Positions 1 to 7,579 of a stretch of 64,000 bases of DNA are shown in pieces. Both the position numbers and the translations under genes were made by a program. Under the pieces are notes generated by a model. The model did no database searches. It worked only from the letters and a program-made list of their open reading frames with translations, and was not told the origin of the DNA. The stretch is from Verrucomicrobiia bacterium (GTDB lineage: Bacteria > Verrucomicrobiota > Verrucomicrobiia > Limisphaerales > CAIMTB01), in the NCBI GenBank assembly GCA_019634625.1, contig JAHCBA010000002.1, positions 142,114 through 206,113 of the forward strand. Reading direction: 5' to 3'. Position 1 is the stretch's first letter. Each line of letters opens with the position of its first letter.

Positions 1-46
1 GGGAAGGGTGGGGTCAAGGGTGCTTGCGTCAACAGGAAGGGGCAGG

Positions 47-166
47 GCGGACAAGGCTGTCCGCGCTCCTGCATGGGGAGGGGGCAGGATGAGGGGATGC
101 GTGGGGTGGAGGATGGGAGGCGCGTGGGGCAGGCGGACAAGGCTGTCCGTGCTCCTGCATGGGGAG
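47..166. repeat. Two copies of a palindrome-containing 34-bp repeat
   Basis: Positions 47-80 and 133-166 carry almost the same 34 bases, differing at one position. Each copy has the short palindrome GGACA-aggc-TGTCC near its start and ends in CTCCTGCATGGGGAG. The copies are 86 bp apart in direct orientation, upstream of the first gene. Such a unit could be a dispersed intergenic repeat or a protein-binding site. I saw no further copies in this window, but I did not search exhaustively. Confidence 0.6.
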
Positions 167-260
167 GCACTCCGAGTGGCACCGCTTCGGCCAATGGGGG
201 AGGTTTTCCCTCTCTCACTTCCTTTGCATTCGGCATTGGGCCGGTTAATTTCCCGGCCTC

Positions 261-1418
261 GTGCGCTCGTCTGCCGACCTCCACCCAACCGGCGTGTCCC
301 GATTTTCAGGCCGCCTGGGTCTCCACGCCGTCCTGGTGCTTTTCACCGTTGTCCTAACCGCGTGTCGTCGTGACGACATTGCGGTGTATGAGGCCCCCAA
401 AGACCAACCCCTGCCGGCAGCCGCTCAGGCTTCGCCCCACGGCTCTTCCATGAGTCGCCTGGCGGAGGCCCTTCCTCCCCAACCGGGGCTCCGCTGGCAG
501 ACGTTGCCGGAAGGCTGGGTTTCCCACGGCGCGGAGGGCCTCCGGGTGGCGAACTTCACCATTTCGGGATCGGATGACCGCCGCGCGGAGCTGGCGGTGA
601 TTCCCCTGCCCGGGACTGGGGGAACGGACGTGGATCTGGTCAATCTCTGGCGGGGTCAGCTCAGCCTGGCACCCATCGGGCCCGAGGCCCTGCCGGCCCA
701 CACCGACGAGACCGAGATCGCGGGCCAACCCATCAAGCTGTTCAACATCGTGGGTTCGGAGTCGTACGACACGGAGGCCCAAGGGCATCAGATTCTCGTG
801 GCGGCCCTGCGCCGGGACGGTTTCACCTGGTTCTTCAAGCTGGCGGGGGATGCTCCCGTGGTGGAGGCCCAGCGCCAGCCCCTGAAAGCGTTCCTGGGAC
901 AGGTCGAGTTCACCGCCCCTTCGGCGGAGGCAGGGAGCCGGGGCGTTCCTGTCTCTACAGCGGGCGCCACCGGTCGGCCCCCTTCCGCCCGGTGGCAGGT
1001 GCCCGGGGCCTGGGAAGCGACCGAACCCACCGCCATGGTCCACAGCAAATGGCTCGCCCCGGGCGGCTCCGCCACCTCTCCGGTGGAAATCACCGTGAGC
1101 GTCCTGCCGGGCGACGCCGGAGGGCTGGTTCCCAATCTGAACCGGTGGCGCAGCCAGGTGGGGCTCCCGCCGGCGCCAGACGGCGAACTGGCGGCGTTGT
1201 CGGACAACCTCGAAGTCCTGGGAGGGAAGGGCACCCTTGTGGATTTCAACGGGTCGAGTCCCGAGCATGGAACCCCCTTGCGCATGGTCGCGGCGGTTGT
1301 GAAGCGCGACGGCCACAGCTGGTACTACAAGTTGATGGGGCCCCCTGAGGCGGTGGGAGCCCAACGGGATGCCTTTGTCAGCTTCGTTCAAACCGCCCAA
1401 TACTCCCGCGGCTCATGA
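261..1418 (+). CDS. Putative lipoprotein with two similar domains
   Basis: Function not recognised. The protein begins with a hydrophobic stretch ending in a lipobox (VVLTAC), so it is probably a membrane-anchored lipoprotein outside the cytoplasm. The mature part holds two related halves. Each has a segment where aromatic residues and a lysine precede a leucine- or methionine-glycine pair (FTWFFKLAGDAP near residue 190, HSWYYKLMGPPE near 355) followed by a helix rich in Gln, Arg and Phe. This suggests an internal duplication. The first codon is GTG; a second GTG at 294 would give a more typical 24-residue signal peptide. The stop codon overlaps the next start (ATGA), so it is probably co-translated with the ResB-like gene and may serve cytochrome or envelope assembly. 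Confidence 0.72.
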   Translation: MRSSADLHPTGVSRFSGRLGLHAVLVLFTVVLTACRRDDIAVYEAPKDQPLPAAAQASPHGSSMSRLAEALPPQPGLRWQTLPEGWVSHGAEGLRVANFTISGSDDRRAELAVIPLPGTGGTDVDLVNLWRGQLSLAPIGPEALPAHTDETEIAGQPIKLFNIVGSESYDTEAQGHQILVAALRRDGFTWFFKLAGDAPVVEAQRQPLKAFLGQVEFTAPSAEAGSRGVPVSTAGATGRPPSARWQVPGAWEATEPTAMVHSKWLAPGGSATSPVEITVSVLPGDAGGLVPNLNRWRSQVGLPPAPDGELAALSDNLEVLGGKGTLVDFNGSSPEHGTPLRMVAAVVKRDGHSWYYKLMGPPEAVGAQRDAFVSFVQTAQYSRGS

Positions 1419-2647
1419 TGCAAGCCTTCCTCAAGTCGTTCGCCTCGCTCCGCCTGACCCTGGTCCTGCTGGTTCTGAGTGTGATTCTGGTCTTTTTCGG
1501 GACCATGGCCCAGGAACCCCTGGGGCTGTACATCGCCCAGTCGCGGTTTTTCCAGAGCGTGTTCGTGGACGGCGCCTCGATGTGGGCTTCGATCAAGAAG
1601 ACGCTTCAGATGATGGGTGTGTACCTGCCGCCCTCGACGGCGGCGGACGTTCTTCACGCCCGATATTTCCCGGTGTTTCCCGGAGGCTACCTGCTGGGCT
1701 CCCTGCTGCTGATCAATCTGATCGCCGCTCACAGCGTGCGGTTCCGGTTCACCCGCAAGAAGGCCGGCATCATGCTCGTGCACAGCGGCTTGATCCTCCT
1801 GCTCCTGGGCCAGTTCTTCACCGAGGTCCTGGCCCGCGAAAGTGCCATGCGCCTCACCGAGGGTCAGACCAAGGCCTACTCCGAGGCGGATCGCCGCAGT
1901 GAACTGGCCATTGTCGAATCGCTGGGTTCGGACCGCGACCGGGTGGTGGCCATCCCCGATTCGAAGCTCGCGACGGGCGCGAGTTTTCAGAAGCCGGAAC
2001 TGCCCTTCCGGCTGCGCGTGGTCCGCTACTACCCCAATTCCATGCTGACCAACCGCGTGGCGGTTCCGAACGCACCCCCGGTCACCGATGGGCCGGGGAC
2101 GCGCTTTGCCCCGTTGGAACTCCCCCGGGTGACCGCCATGGACATGCGCGACGTACCCAGCGCCGTGGTGGAGTTGATCGGTGCGCAGGGTCCCATTGGC
2201 TCATACCTGCTCACCGAGTACTTCGAACGGCCGCAAACCGTCACCGTGGATGGACGCACATTCGACCTGAGCCTCCGTCTGCGTCGGATCTACAAGGACT
2301 TCAGTCTCAGCCTCATCAAGTTCCGGCACGACAAGTACAAGGGGACGGAGATCCCCAAGAACTTCTCCAGCCAGGTGCGCCTGGTGAACCCCAGCACCGG
2401 CGAGGATCGGGAAGTGTTGATCTATATGAACAACCCGCTGCGGTACCAGGGACTGACTTTTTACCAGGCCAGCTTTGACCGCCTGGACGACCGGGTGACC
2501 ATCCTGCAGGTGGTTCGCAACCCCGCCTGGCTGACCCCGTATCTGGCGTGTGTGCTGGTCGGGTTGGGCCTGATCCTGCAATTCGGCATCCACCTGGTGG
2601 CGTTCCTGCGCAAGCCCCCCGCGCCCGCCACGCCTGCCGCATCGTAG
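1415..2647 (+). CDS. resB: ResB-like cytochrome c biogenesis protein
   Basis: ResB (Ccs1) works with ResC/CcsA in system II cytochrome c maturation, moving heme across the membrane and attaching it to apocytochromes. The 410-residue protein has the expected topology. There is an N-terminal membrane segment (about residues 13-33, opening FASLRLTLVLLVLSVIL), a second near 85-100, a third near 116-135 with the conserved-looking pattern KAGIMLVHSGLILLLLGQF, a large soluble region, and a last hydrophobic segment near 375-395. It overlaps the preceding lipoprotein gene by four bases. The usual partner gene ccsA is not here: the next gene is the convergent dnaN. Family assignment rests on topology and the N-terminal motifs. 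Confidence 0.8.
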   Translation: MMQAFLKSFASLRLTLVLLVLSVILVFFGTMAQEPLGLYIAQSRFFQSVFVDGASMWASIKKTLQMMGVYLPPSTAADVLHARYFPVFPGGYLLGSLLLINLIAAHSVRFRFTRKKAGIMLVHSGLILLLLGQFFTEVLARESAMRLTEGQTKAYSEADRRSELAIVESLGSDRDRVVAIPDSKLATGASFQKPELPFRLRVVRYYPNSMLTNRVAVPNAPPVTDGPGTRFAPLELPRVTAMDMRDVPSAVVELIGAQGPIGSYLLTEYFERPQTVTVDGRTFDLSLRLRRIYKDFSLSLIKFRHDKYKGTEIPKNFSSQVRLVNPSTGEDREVLIYMNNPLRYQGLTFYQASFDRLDDRVTILQVVRNPAWLTPYLACVLVGLGLILQFGIHLVAFLRKPPAPATPAAS

Positions 2648-2668
2648 GGTCCATGCTGAAGCCCTGGG

Positions 2669-2694
2669 AGCCCGCCTGAGGCTTCCTGCGGGCT
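2669..2694. terminator. GC-rich hairpin between convergent genes
   Basis: AGCCCGC (2669-2675) and GCGGGCT (2688-2694) form a perfect 7-bp stem around a 12-base loop. It lies 22 bp after the resB-like stop and before the end of dnaN on the other strand, where a shared terminator would be expected. No clear T-run follows on either side, so intrinsic termination is uncertain. Confidence 0.35.
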
Positions 2695-2794
2695 GACGTC
2701 ACCGCCGCCCTCATCAACGGGAGTCGTCCCCAACTCAACAGACCGGGACCCGAAAGGGCTCCGTCGAGGGCTCCGTCGCGCCCTCCCGTATTCC

Positions 2795-3904
2795 CTACGC
2801 CATGCGCATCGGCATGATGACGTAGAGGAAGGGACTGTTGGTCTTCACCACGCCGGGGCTGAGATCGTCGCTGATCTCGATGTACACTTCATCGGAATCG
2901 AGCGCCTTGAGGGGATCCATCAGATAGACCGGATTGAAGGCGATAGCGATATCGGCGCCCGCATAGTTGATGGCGAGGCTTTCGCGGCCTTCCCCGACCT
3001 CCGGGGTGTTGGCGGTGATCGCGAGGTTGTTCCTGGTGAAGCTGAGTTTGACCGAGTTCGTTTTGTCGCTGGTCATGATCTCGGCCCGGCGCAGGGCCTG
3101 GAGAAGTTCCTCGCGGATCACCGGCACCCTTTCCTTGAACTCCGTGGGGATGACCTGCCGGTAGTTGGGGTAGGTGCCCTCAACCAGTTTGGAGACGATC
3201 CGGACGGCCGGATGCTTGTCCCCCTTCAGCTCGTAAGCCACCTGGTTGTCCGTGTAGCGGATCGAAACATCGCCGGAAGGTTGGAGGAGCCGGCTCAGTT
3301 CGTTGATCGCCTTGGTGGGCACGATGAAGTCGCCATGGCTTTCCGGCTCCACTTCCACCTCCTCCTCGACCAGAGCTAACCGCCGCCCATCCGTGGAAAC
3401 CAGGGTGACGCGATGCTCCTTGAAGCTGTGGAAGATGCCGTTCAACACGTATCGGCTCTCATCCGTCGAGATCGCGAAGGAGGTCTTCTTCAGCATCCCC
3501 CGAAGCTTCTCCTGGGGCAGGGATACATGTTTCTTGTCGGCAAACTCGGGAATCGGGGGGAAATCCTGGGCGGCGAGCCCGTTGATCCGGTAATAGGAAT
3601 TGCCTGCGGAGAGGGTGCTCAGGTTGTGCTCGTCCGTTTCGAGGTCGATCTCGAGCTGCCCCAGTTCCCGGCAGATGCCAAAGAACTTCTTCACCGGGAT
3701 CGTCGTGCCCCCCGGCCGCTGCACGCGCGCTTCCACCGAGCACGAGATGGTGACATCCAGGTCTGTCGCGGTCAGCTCCAGCCGGTTGTCGTCCGCCTTG
3801 AGCAGCACATTCGAGAGGATCGGCAGGGTGGTCCGTGTCCCGACCACGTTCTGCACCGCCTGGAGCCCTTGCAGGATATGCTCCTTGCCGATCGACAGTT
3901 TCAT
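2795..3904 (-). CDS. dnaN: DNA polymerase III beta subunit (sliding clamp)
   Basis: The beta clamp encircles DNA and tethers replicative polymerase. The 369-residue protein starts MKLSIGKEHILQGLQAVQNV and contains the typical TTLPILSNVLL segment of domain 1. It ends FLYVIMPMRM, the canonical beta-clamp C-terminus (MPMR). Length is normal for the family. An in-frame ATG eight codons upstream (3928) is possible, but the conserved N-terminus begins at MKLS. It stands alone here, not beside dnaA or recF. An inverted repeat and a perfect DnaA box lie just upstream and may control it. Confidence 0.97.
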   Translation of the reverse strand: MKLSIGKEHILQGLQAVQNVVGTRTTLPILSNVLLKADDNRLELTATDLDVTISCSVEARVQRPGGTTIPVKKFFGICRELGQLEIDLETDEHNLSTLSAGNSYYRINGLAAQDFPPIPEFADKKHVSLPQEKLRGMLKKTSFAISTDESRYVLNGIFHSFKEHRVTLVSTDGRRLALVEEEVEVEPESHGDFIVPTKAINELSRLLQPSGDVSIRYTDNQVAYELKGDKHPAVRIVSKLVEGTYPNYRQVIPTEFKERVPVIREELLQALRRAEIMTSDKTNSVKLSFTRNNLAITANTPEVGEGRESLAINYAGADIAIAFNPVYLMDPLKALDSDEVYIEISDDLSPGVVKTNSPFLYVIMPMRMA

Positions 3905-3930
3905 CGTCGGCTTAATAGTAGGAACCATGC

Positions 3931-3950
3931 AATATGGAAAGCACCATATT
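3931..3950. promoter_or_regulatory. Inverted repeat upstream of dnaN
   Basis: AATATGG and CCATATT form a perfect 7-bp inverted repeat separated by six bases. It is AT-rich in an otherwise GC-rich region and sits 26 bp upstream of the dnaN start. This is the expected place for an operator or for promoter overlap. No regulator is identified. Confidence 0.45.
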
Positions 3951-3956
3951 AAGGGC

Positions 3957-4108
3957 TGTGGATAAGGCCAACAACTGTCTGTTGGGGTTGCCAGCAGGGT
4001 GGGAAAACGGCGGCGCCGACTCGGAATAACCCTGGGAACGACTCGGACAAACCGGTGCCGATGGGCAGAAGTGGGTCCGGGAAACAGGGTCTCAGGGAGT
4101 TATTCACG
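3957..4108. promoter_or_regulatory. DnaA boxes in the dnaN upstream region
   Basis: Positions 3957-3965 read TGTGGATAA, the exact reverse complement of the DnaA box TTATCCACA. A second site at 4100-4108 reads TTATTCACG, which matches the consensus TTATNCACA except at the last base. Both lie in the 269-bp gap between dnaN and the cysteine desulfurase gene. They may mediate DnaA control of dnaN or form part of a replication origin. Two sites and no obvious AT-rich unwinding element are not enough to call oriC. Confidence 0.5.
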
Positions 4109-4173
4109 GGAAAGGCCGGGGTGGAAGCGAGGCTTGGCTGGTGGCCCGAAGGGTCGTGAGGGCGTTCCGGGGG

Positions 4174-5337
4174 CTATTGGGCGGTGGCTTGGGCAAGGAT
4201 GGAGGGCAGGACGGCAGCGACACTATCGATATCGGTGGCGGTGGTATCCCGGCCAAGCGAGAACCTGACCAAGGCGGCGGCGCGGGGACGGGGAACGCCC
4301 ATGGCCAGGAGCACATGCGAGGGCTCCAGCGAGCCCACGGAGCACGCGGAACCGCTGGAGGCACAGATCCCGACCAAGTCCATGGCCGCCAGGAGCGCAA
4401 GGCTGTCCGTACCCTCCACGGTGAACGCCAGCGTGTTCGCCAATGCAGCCCCGGGAGGGGTGTGGAGGGTGACCCCGGGAAGAGGCCGAAGGGCGGCAGC
4501 AAGACGGCTGGAAAGCGGGCCGAGCCGGGATGGGTTGAAGACGGGATCGGGGACGAATCGCTCGATGGCCTCAGCCATGCCGAGAATGGCGGGCAGGTTT
4601 TCGGTCCCGGCGCGGCGCTCATATTCGTGGGCACCTCCCAGAAGTTGAGGTTCCAGAGACCGTGGGGAACGGCAGTAGAGCAGCCCGGCGCCTCTTGGTC
4701 CGTGGAGCTTGTGGGCACAGAGGGTCACCAGATCGGCTTCCAACGCTTCCAGGCCGTGCCAGGGAAGCTTTCCGAAGGACTGGACGGCGTCGGTGTGGAA
4801 CGGAATTCCATGCTGGCGGCAGAGACGGCCGATTTCAGAGACGGGCTGCAGGACGCCGGTCTCGTTGTTGGCCGTCATCACCGATACCAGGGCGGTGTCG
4901 GGACGCAGCGCGGCGGCCACCGATGCCGGATCGACCCTGCCGGCCGCATCGACGGGAAGCAGCGTCAGGGAACACGCCTCCTGGCGCGCCAGGTGGTGGA
5001 AGGTGTGGAGGACGGCAGGATGTTCCGTGGGGGAACAGATCAGGTGGGGAGGGCGGGTACGCGCCAGCGGGCGCACCGTGCCAAAGATCGCCAGGTTGTT
5101 CGCCTCCGTGCCGCCACTGGTGAAGACCAGTTCGGAAGGCTTGCAGCCAAGGACCACGGCGATGCGGTCGCGTGCGTCGTCGAGCAGGGCCCGGGCGTGG
5201 CGCCCGACGTGGTGGATGCTGGAAGGATTGCCCCAGGCGAGGTCCAAGCCCGTCAGGACCGCCTCCCGGACAGCCGGGTCGAGAGGCGTGGTGGCGTTGT
5301 AATCGAGATAGATGGAGGGGCGGGACGGCGAGGCCAC
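4174..5337 (-). CDS. Cysteine desulfurase (NifS/IscS family)
   Basis: A PLP enzyme that takes sulfur from L-cysteine as a persulfide for Fe-S clusters and thio-modified tRNA. The 387-residue protein opens IYLDYNATTPLDP, typical of the family. It has the SGGTEANNLAI phosphate-binding region, the histidine of the SPTEHPAVL segment, the PLP-lysine motif (AHKLHGPRGAGLLY, near 220) and the catalytic-cysteine loop SSGSACSVGSLEPSHVL near 330-346. It follows the uronate-isomerase-like gene with an 18-bp gap, so the two may share a transcript. No iscU or other Fe-S genes are adjacent, so I do not choose between IscS, NifS and SufS. Confidence 0.93.
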   Translation of the reverse strand: MASPSRPSIYLDYNATTPLDPAVREAVLTGLDLAWGNPSSIHHVGRHARALLDDARDRIAVVLGCKPSELVFTSGGTEANNLAIFGTVRPLARTRPPHLICSPTEHPAVLHTFHHLARQEACSLTLLPVDAAGRVDPASVAAALRPDTALVSVMTANNETGVLQPVSEIGRLCRQHGIPFHTDAVQSFGKLPWHGLEALEADLVTLCAHKLHGPRGAGLLYCRSPRSLEPQLLGGAHEYERRAGTENLPAILGMAEAIERFVPDPVFNPSRLGPLSSRLAAALRPLPGVTLHTPPGAALANTLAFTVEGTDSLALLAAMDLVGICASSGSACSVGSLEPSHVLLAMGVPRPRAAALVRFSLGRDTTATDIDSVAAVLPSILAQATAQ

Positions 5338-5355
5338 AGGCGGCGGGAGCGGGGC

Positions 5356-6633
5356 TTACGGGGTCGCCGCAGTGGGTTGGCCGCAAAACCGTTGAAAGGC
5401 GCCACCGAGGAGTTCCCCGACATCGCGACGGATCTCCGTCTCGGAGGCCCACCATCCGGAGGCCGCCAGGTCGGAGTACTTGCGGGCCAGGGCGTCGGCG
5501 AGGATCTGCCGGCTGTGTTCCCACTTGTAGATCACCTGGTCCAGAACCCGGGCGTCGGAATGCTGCGGGGTGAAGCTCAGGCCCAGCAGTTCGAGGCGCA
5601 TCGACGTCATTTCCCCGATGGTCTCCGGGATGTTGGTGAACCACCAGCAGCCGAAGACGTGGAGATTGCGGAACTTCCGTGCCAGCACCACGAGTTCGTG
5701 CTGGTTTTCGCGGGAGAGAACGGTGGTGAGGAACCGGACGTCCGGATGGGCGGAGCAGAGGTTCTCGAGGGCGGTGAGGTCGCTCCGGCCGACACCGTCG
5801 CCGGCGAGTTGGAGCGCGGGATTGACGGCGCGCTTGACGCCCAGCATCAGGGCGAACGGCAGGCCGGACTCGCGGCAGAACGGCAGAACCACCTGGTCGA
5901 TCAGCGTCGCTGTGGCGTCGTTGTGGGGATAGCGGAAGTCCGGGGGAAGGGAGACCATGACGTACCGGGCGGCCATCCGGCGGGTCCAGTCCGCCAGGAA
6001 ACGACGGGCGCCATCGAACGCCTTGGCGTCCAGAGTGGCCTGCTCCAGGTAACCCCAGTGGCGAAGCTGCTCGGCGGCGGAAGGCCAGGCGACGAGCAGG
6101 GGATCGATGCGCAACGCGGCCACGAAGCGGGGATCGCGGGGAAAGGACGCCTCCCAAACCGGACGTTCGAGCGGATCGAACGGGGAGTTGGTCATGTAGA
6201 TCTGCCGGACCCGGGCGAGGTCGAGGCAGCGGGTGACGTAGTCGCCGACTTTCCAGTCGGCAAACCAGCGTCGGAGAGCGGGCAGATCGTTCTTGCGGGG
6301 CTCGATGCCGAGGCGGTGCAGGATGGTGAGGACGCCGCGGGCCGCTTCGGACAAGGGCGACCGGTCGGCGAAGAGGACCTTCCAGACCAGGTCGGCCTGT
6401 TCGGTTTTGGAGAGGCGCCAGAAGGCATCGTAGGGGAGTTCCAGGTAGCGAAATGCCTCGGCCACCAGGTAGTGATAAACGAGCAGATCATCGATGCCCC
6501 AAAGCAGCAGGGCCTCAAAGGCCGGATCATAGAGGTGGGTGTGGATATCGATCACCGGGGCTTCCAGCACAACGCGGCGGACCGTCGATTCGAGGAGAAG
6601 GCGGGCAGGGGCATCGGAAGCGGCGGAGGCCAT
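5356..6633 (-). CDS. Amidohydrolase-superfamily protein, uronate-isomerase-like
   Basis: The N-terminal motif VIDIHTHLYDPAF supplies the HxH metal ligands of amidohydrolase-superfamily enzymes. The following IDDLLVYHYLVAEAFRY resembles the uronate isomerase branch (UxaC-like), whose members interconvert hexuronates and ketohexuronates. The C-terminal half contains FGCWWFTNIPETI, also reminiscent of that branch. The chosen start gives 425 residues; an upstream in-frame start would run into the vapC gene and lacks family-like residues. Similar proteins in Planctomycetes and Verrucomicrobia are often labelled glucuronate isomerase without biochemical proof. No uronate catabolic genes adjoin it, so the substrate is uncertain. 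Confidence 0.75.
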   Translation of the reverse strand: MASAASDAPARLLLESTVRRVVLEAPVIDIHTHLYDPAFEALLLWGIDDLLVYHYLVAEAFRYLELPYDAFWRLSKTEQADLVWKVLFADRSPLSEAARGVLTILHRLGIEPRKNDLPALRRWFADWKVGDYVTRCLDLARVRQIYMTNSPFDPLERPVWEASFPRDPRFVAALRIDPLLVAWPSAAEQLRHWGYLEQATLDAKAFDGARRFLADWTRRMAARYVMVSLPPDFRYPHNDATATLIDQVVLPFCRESGLPFALMLGVKRAVNPALQLAGDGVGRSDLTALENLCSAHPDVRFLTTVLSRENQHELVVLARKFRNLHVFGCWWFTNIPETIGEMTSMRLELLGLSFTPQHSDARVLDQVIYKWEHSRQILADALARKYSDLAASGWWASETEIRRDVGELLGGAFQRFCGQPTAATP

Positions 6634-6700
6634 GCCTCGATGTACCCGTTGCCCCGGGGGATCGCGAAGCCAAAAAGCCGCTCGGGAACAAGGAGCGCAG

Positions 6701-7129
6701 TCAAAGGATGTTGTGCCCGGCAATTCCAAAATGCGGGGCCGCCGTCAGGAGACGCAAATCGTTCGAATAGACCCGCGCACAGCCCGCTTCGGCGGCGCAG
6801 GCGAGATGGATTGCATCCGCCGCGCGGACGGCGAGGGTCGAGGGCAACCTGGCATACGTTGCCGAAAGCCGTTGGATCACCGCCGGCGACAGGGCAAGCC
6901 AACGGAAAGCGCCCGCCGACGAGTCACGATCCAATTCCGAGAGCAACGTTTTCATGTCTGCCTCCAAAAGCGCTCCCTCCCTGAGCTTGCGATGGAACGC
7001 CGCCACGATTTCGGCCCTGCCATGGAGGCAGCAGGCAATCTGGCCCGTACCGGCTAGCGCCCGCACCTCCTCCCAGCCCGGGTCCCGCGTGTAGAGCCGT
7101 ACGAGGTAGCTCGTGTCGAAATAGAGCAT
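6701..7129 (-). CDS. PIN-domain ribonuclease toxin (VapC-like)
   Basis: VapC toxins are PIN-domain endoribonucleases, usually held inactive by the partner encoded upstream. The 142-residue protein has the four expected acidic residues: Asp5 in MLYFDTSYLV, Glu40, Asp105 in VRAADAIHLA and Asp124 in VYSNDLRLL. Length is typical. The start overlaps the antitoxin stop by one base (TGATG), a translational-coupling arrangement. The pair is probably functional, since both frames are intact and the catalytic residues are present. Confidence 0.9.
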   Translation of the reverse strand: MLYFDTSYLVRLYTRDPGWEEVRALAGTGQIACCLHGRAEIVAAFHRKLREGALLEADMKTLLSELDRDSSAGAFRWLALSPAVIQRLSATYARLPSTLAVRAADAIHLACAAEAGCARVYSNDLRLLTAAPHFGIAGHNIL

Positions 7130-7389
7130 CAGGCGGGGTCCTCCCGATCCTCCGAGATGATCCGGGTTACATCGGGTCCCAAGCCGGCCTTGCCGCTCTG
7201 GTCGAAGCGGCGAAACGCCTCGGAAGCCTTGCGATCGGCGAAATAGGGAAGGCCAGCTTCCTCAGGTTCCGGGACAATTCTGGCAATGGGGCGGCCGTTG
7301 TCCGTGACCACGATCTGTCCGCAACGGGAAGCCTCTCGCACCCATTCGCCGGTCCTGGCGTGCAGCTCGCGGAGGGTCACGGTCTTCAT
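7129..7389 (-). CDS. Phd/YefM-family antitoxin
   Basis: An 86-residue protein of the Phd/YefM type. The N-terminus MKTVTLRELHARTGEWVREA matches the DNA-binding part that recognises its own promoter, and IVVTDNGRPIARIVPE is the usual beta-hairpin segment. The C-terminal tail should wrap around the toxin. It is the first gene of the toxin-antitoxin pair and should autoregulate it. The 190 bp upstream contain TGTCACACCGTGACACAC at 7390-7407, an imperfect palindrome right at the start codon that is a plausible operator. Confidence 0.88.
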   Translation of the reverse strand: MKTVTLRELHARTGEWVREASRCGQIVVTDNGRPIARIVPEPEEAGLPYFADRKASEAFRRFDQSGKAGLGPDVTRIISEDREDPA

Positions 7390-7407
7390 GTGTCACACCG
7401 TGACACA
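7390..7407. promoter_or_regulatory. Palindrome at the antitoxin start (candidate operator)
   Basis: TGTCAC and GTGACA flank a two-base centre (TGTCAC-AC-CGTGACA, imperfect by one inserted base) immediately upstream of the antitoxin start codon. Phd/YefM antitoxins bind palindromes in this position to repress their own operon. Binding here is inferred from position only. Confidence 0.4.
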
Positions 7408-7554
7408 CACGGCGTGGGCGCGTCAATGAAGGCATCGAGCGCCTCCCGCCCAATACTGGAGGGCGAAGGGATTTGCGGACCCGATGTGGGCTCTGTGCCC
7501 CCTGCCATTCGGGGTTCCGGCGTCCGCCGTGCCCCGCCTCCCACCTCAAATCCA

Positions 7555-7572
7555 CCGGTTCCAGGAAACCGG
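7555..7572 (-). terminator. Possible hairpin terminator after tsf
   Basis: CCGGTT and AACCGG form a 6-bp stem with a six-base loop, starting 8 bp beyond the tsf stop codon. The downstream strand reads TGGATTTG, a weak T-rich stretch. Position supports termination of the rpsB-tsf transcript; the weak T-tract lowers confidence. Confidence 0.35.
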
Positions 7573-7579
7573 GTAGGGA

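Noticed and set aside
3904-4173. Calling the dnaN upstream region the replication origin.
   Set aside because: Only one perfect and one imperfect DnaA box were found, and dnaA is absent. Reported as a finding rather than a feature called oriC.
4141-6984. A 947-residue open frame on the plus strand.
   Set aside because: It lies opposite the cysteine desulfurase and the hydrolase, which have clear motifs. The translation is Gly/Arg-rich without domains, as expected for the complement of GC-rich genes.
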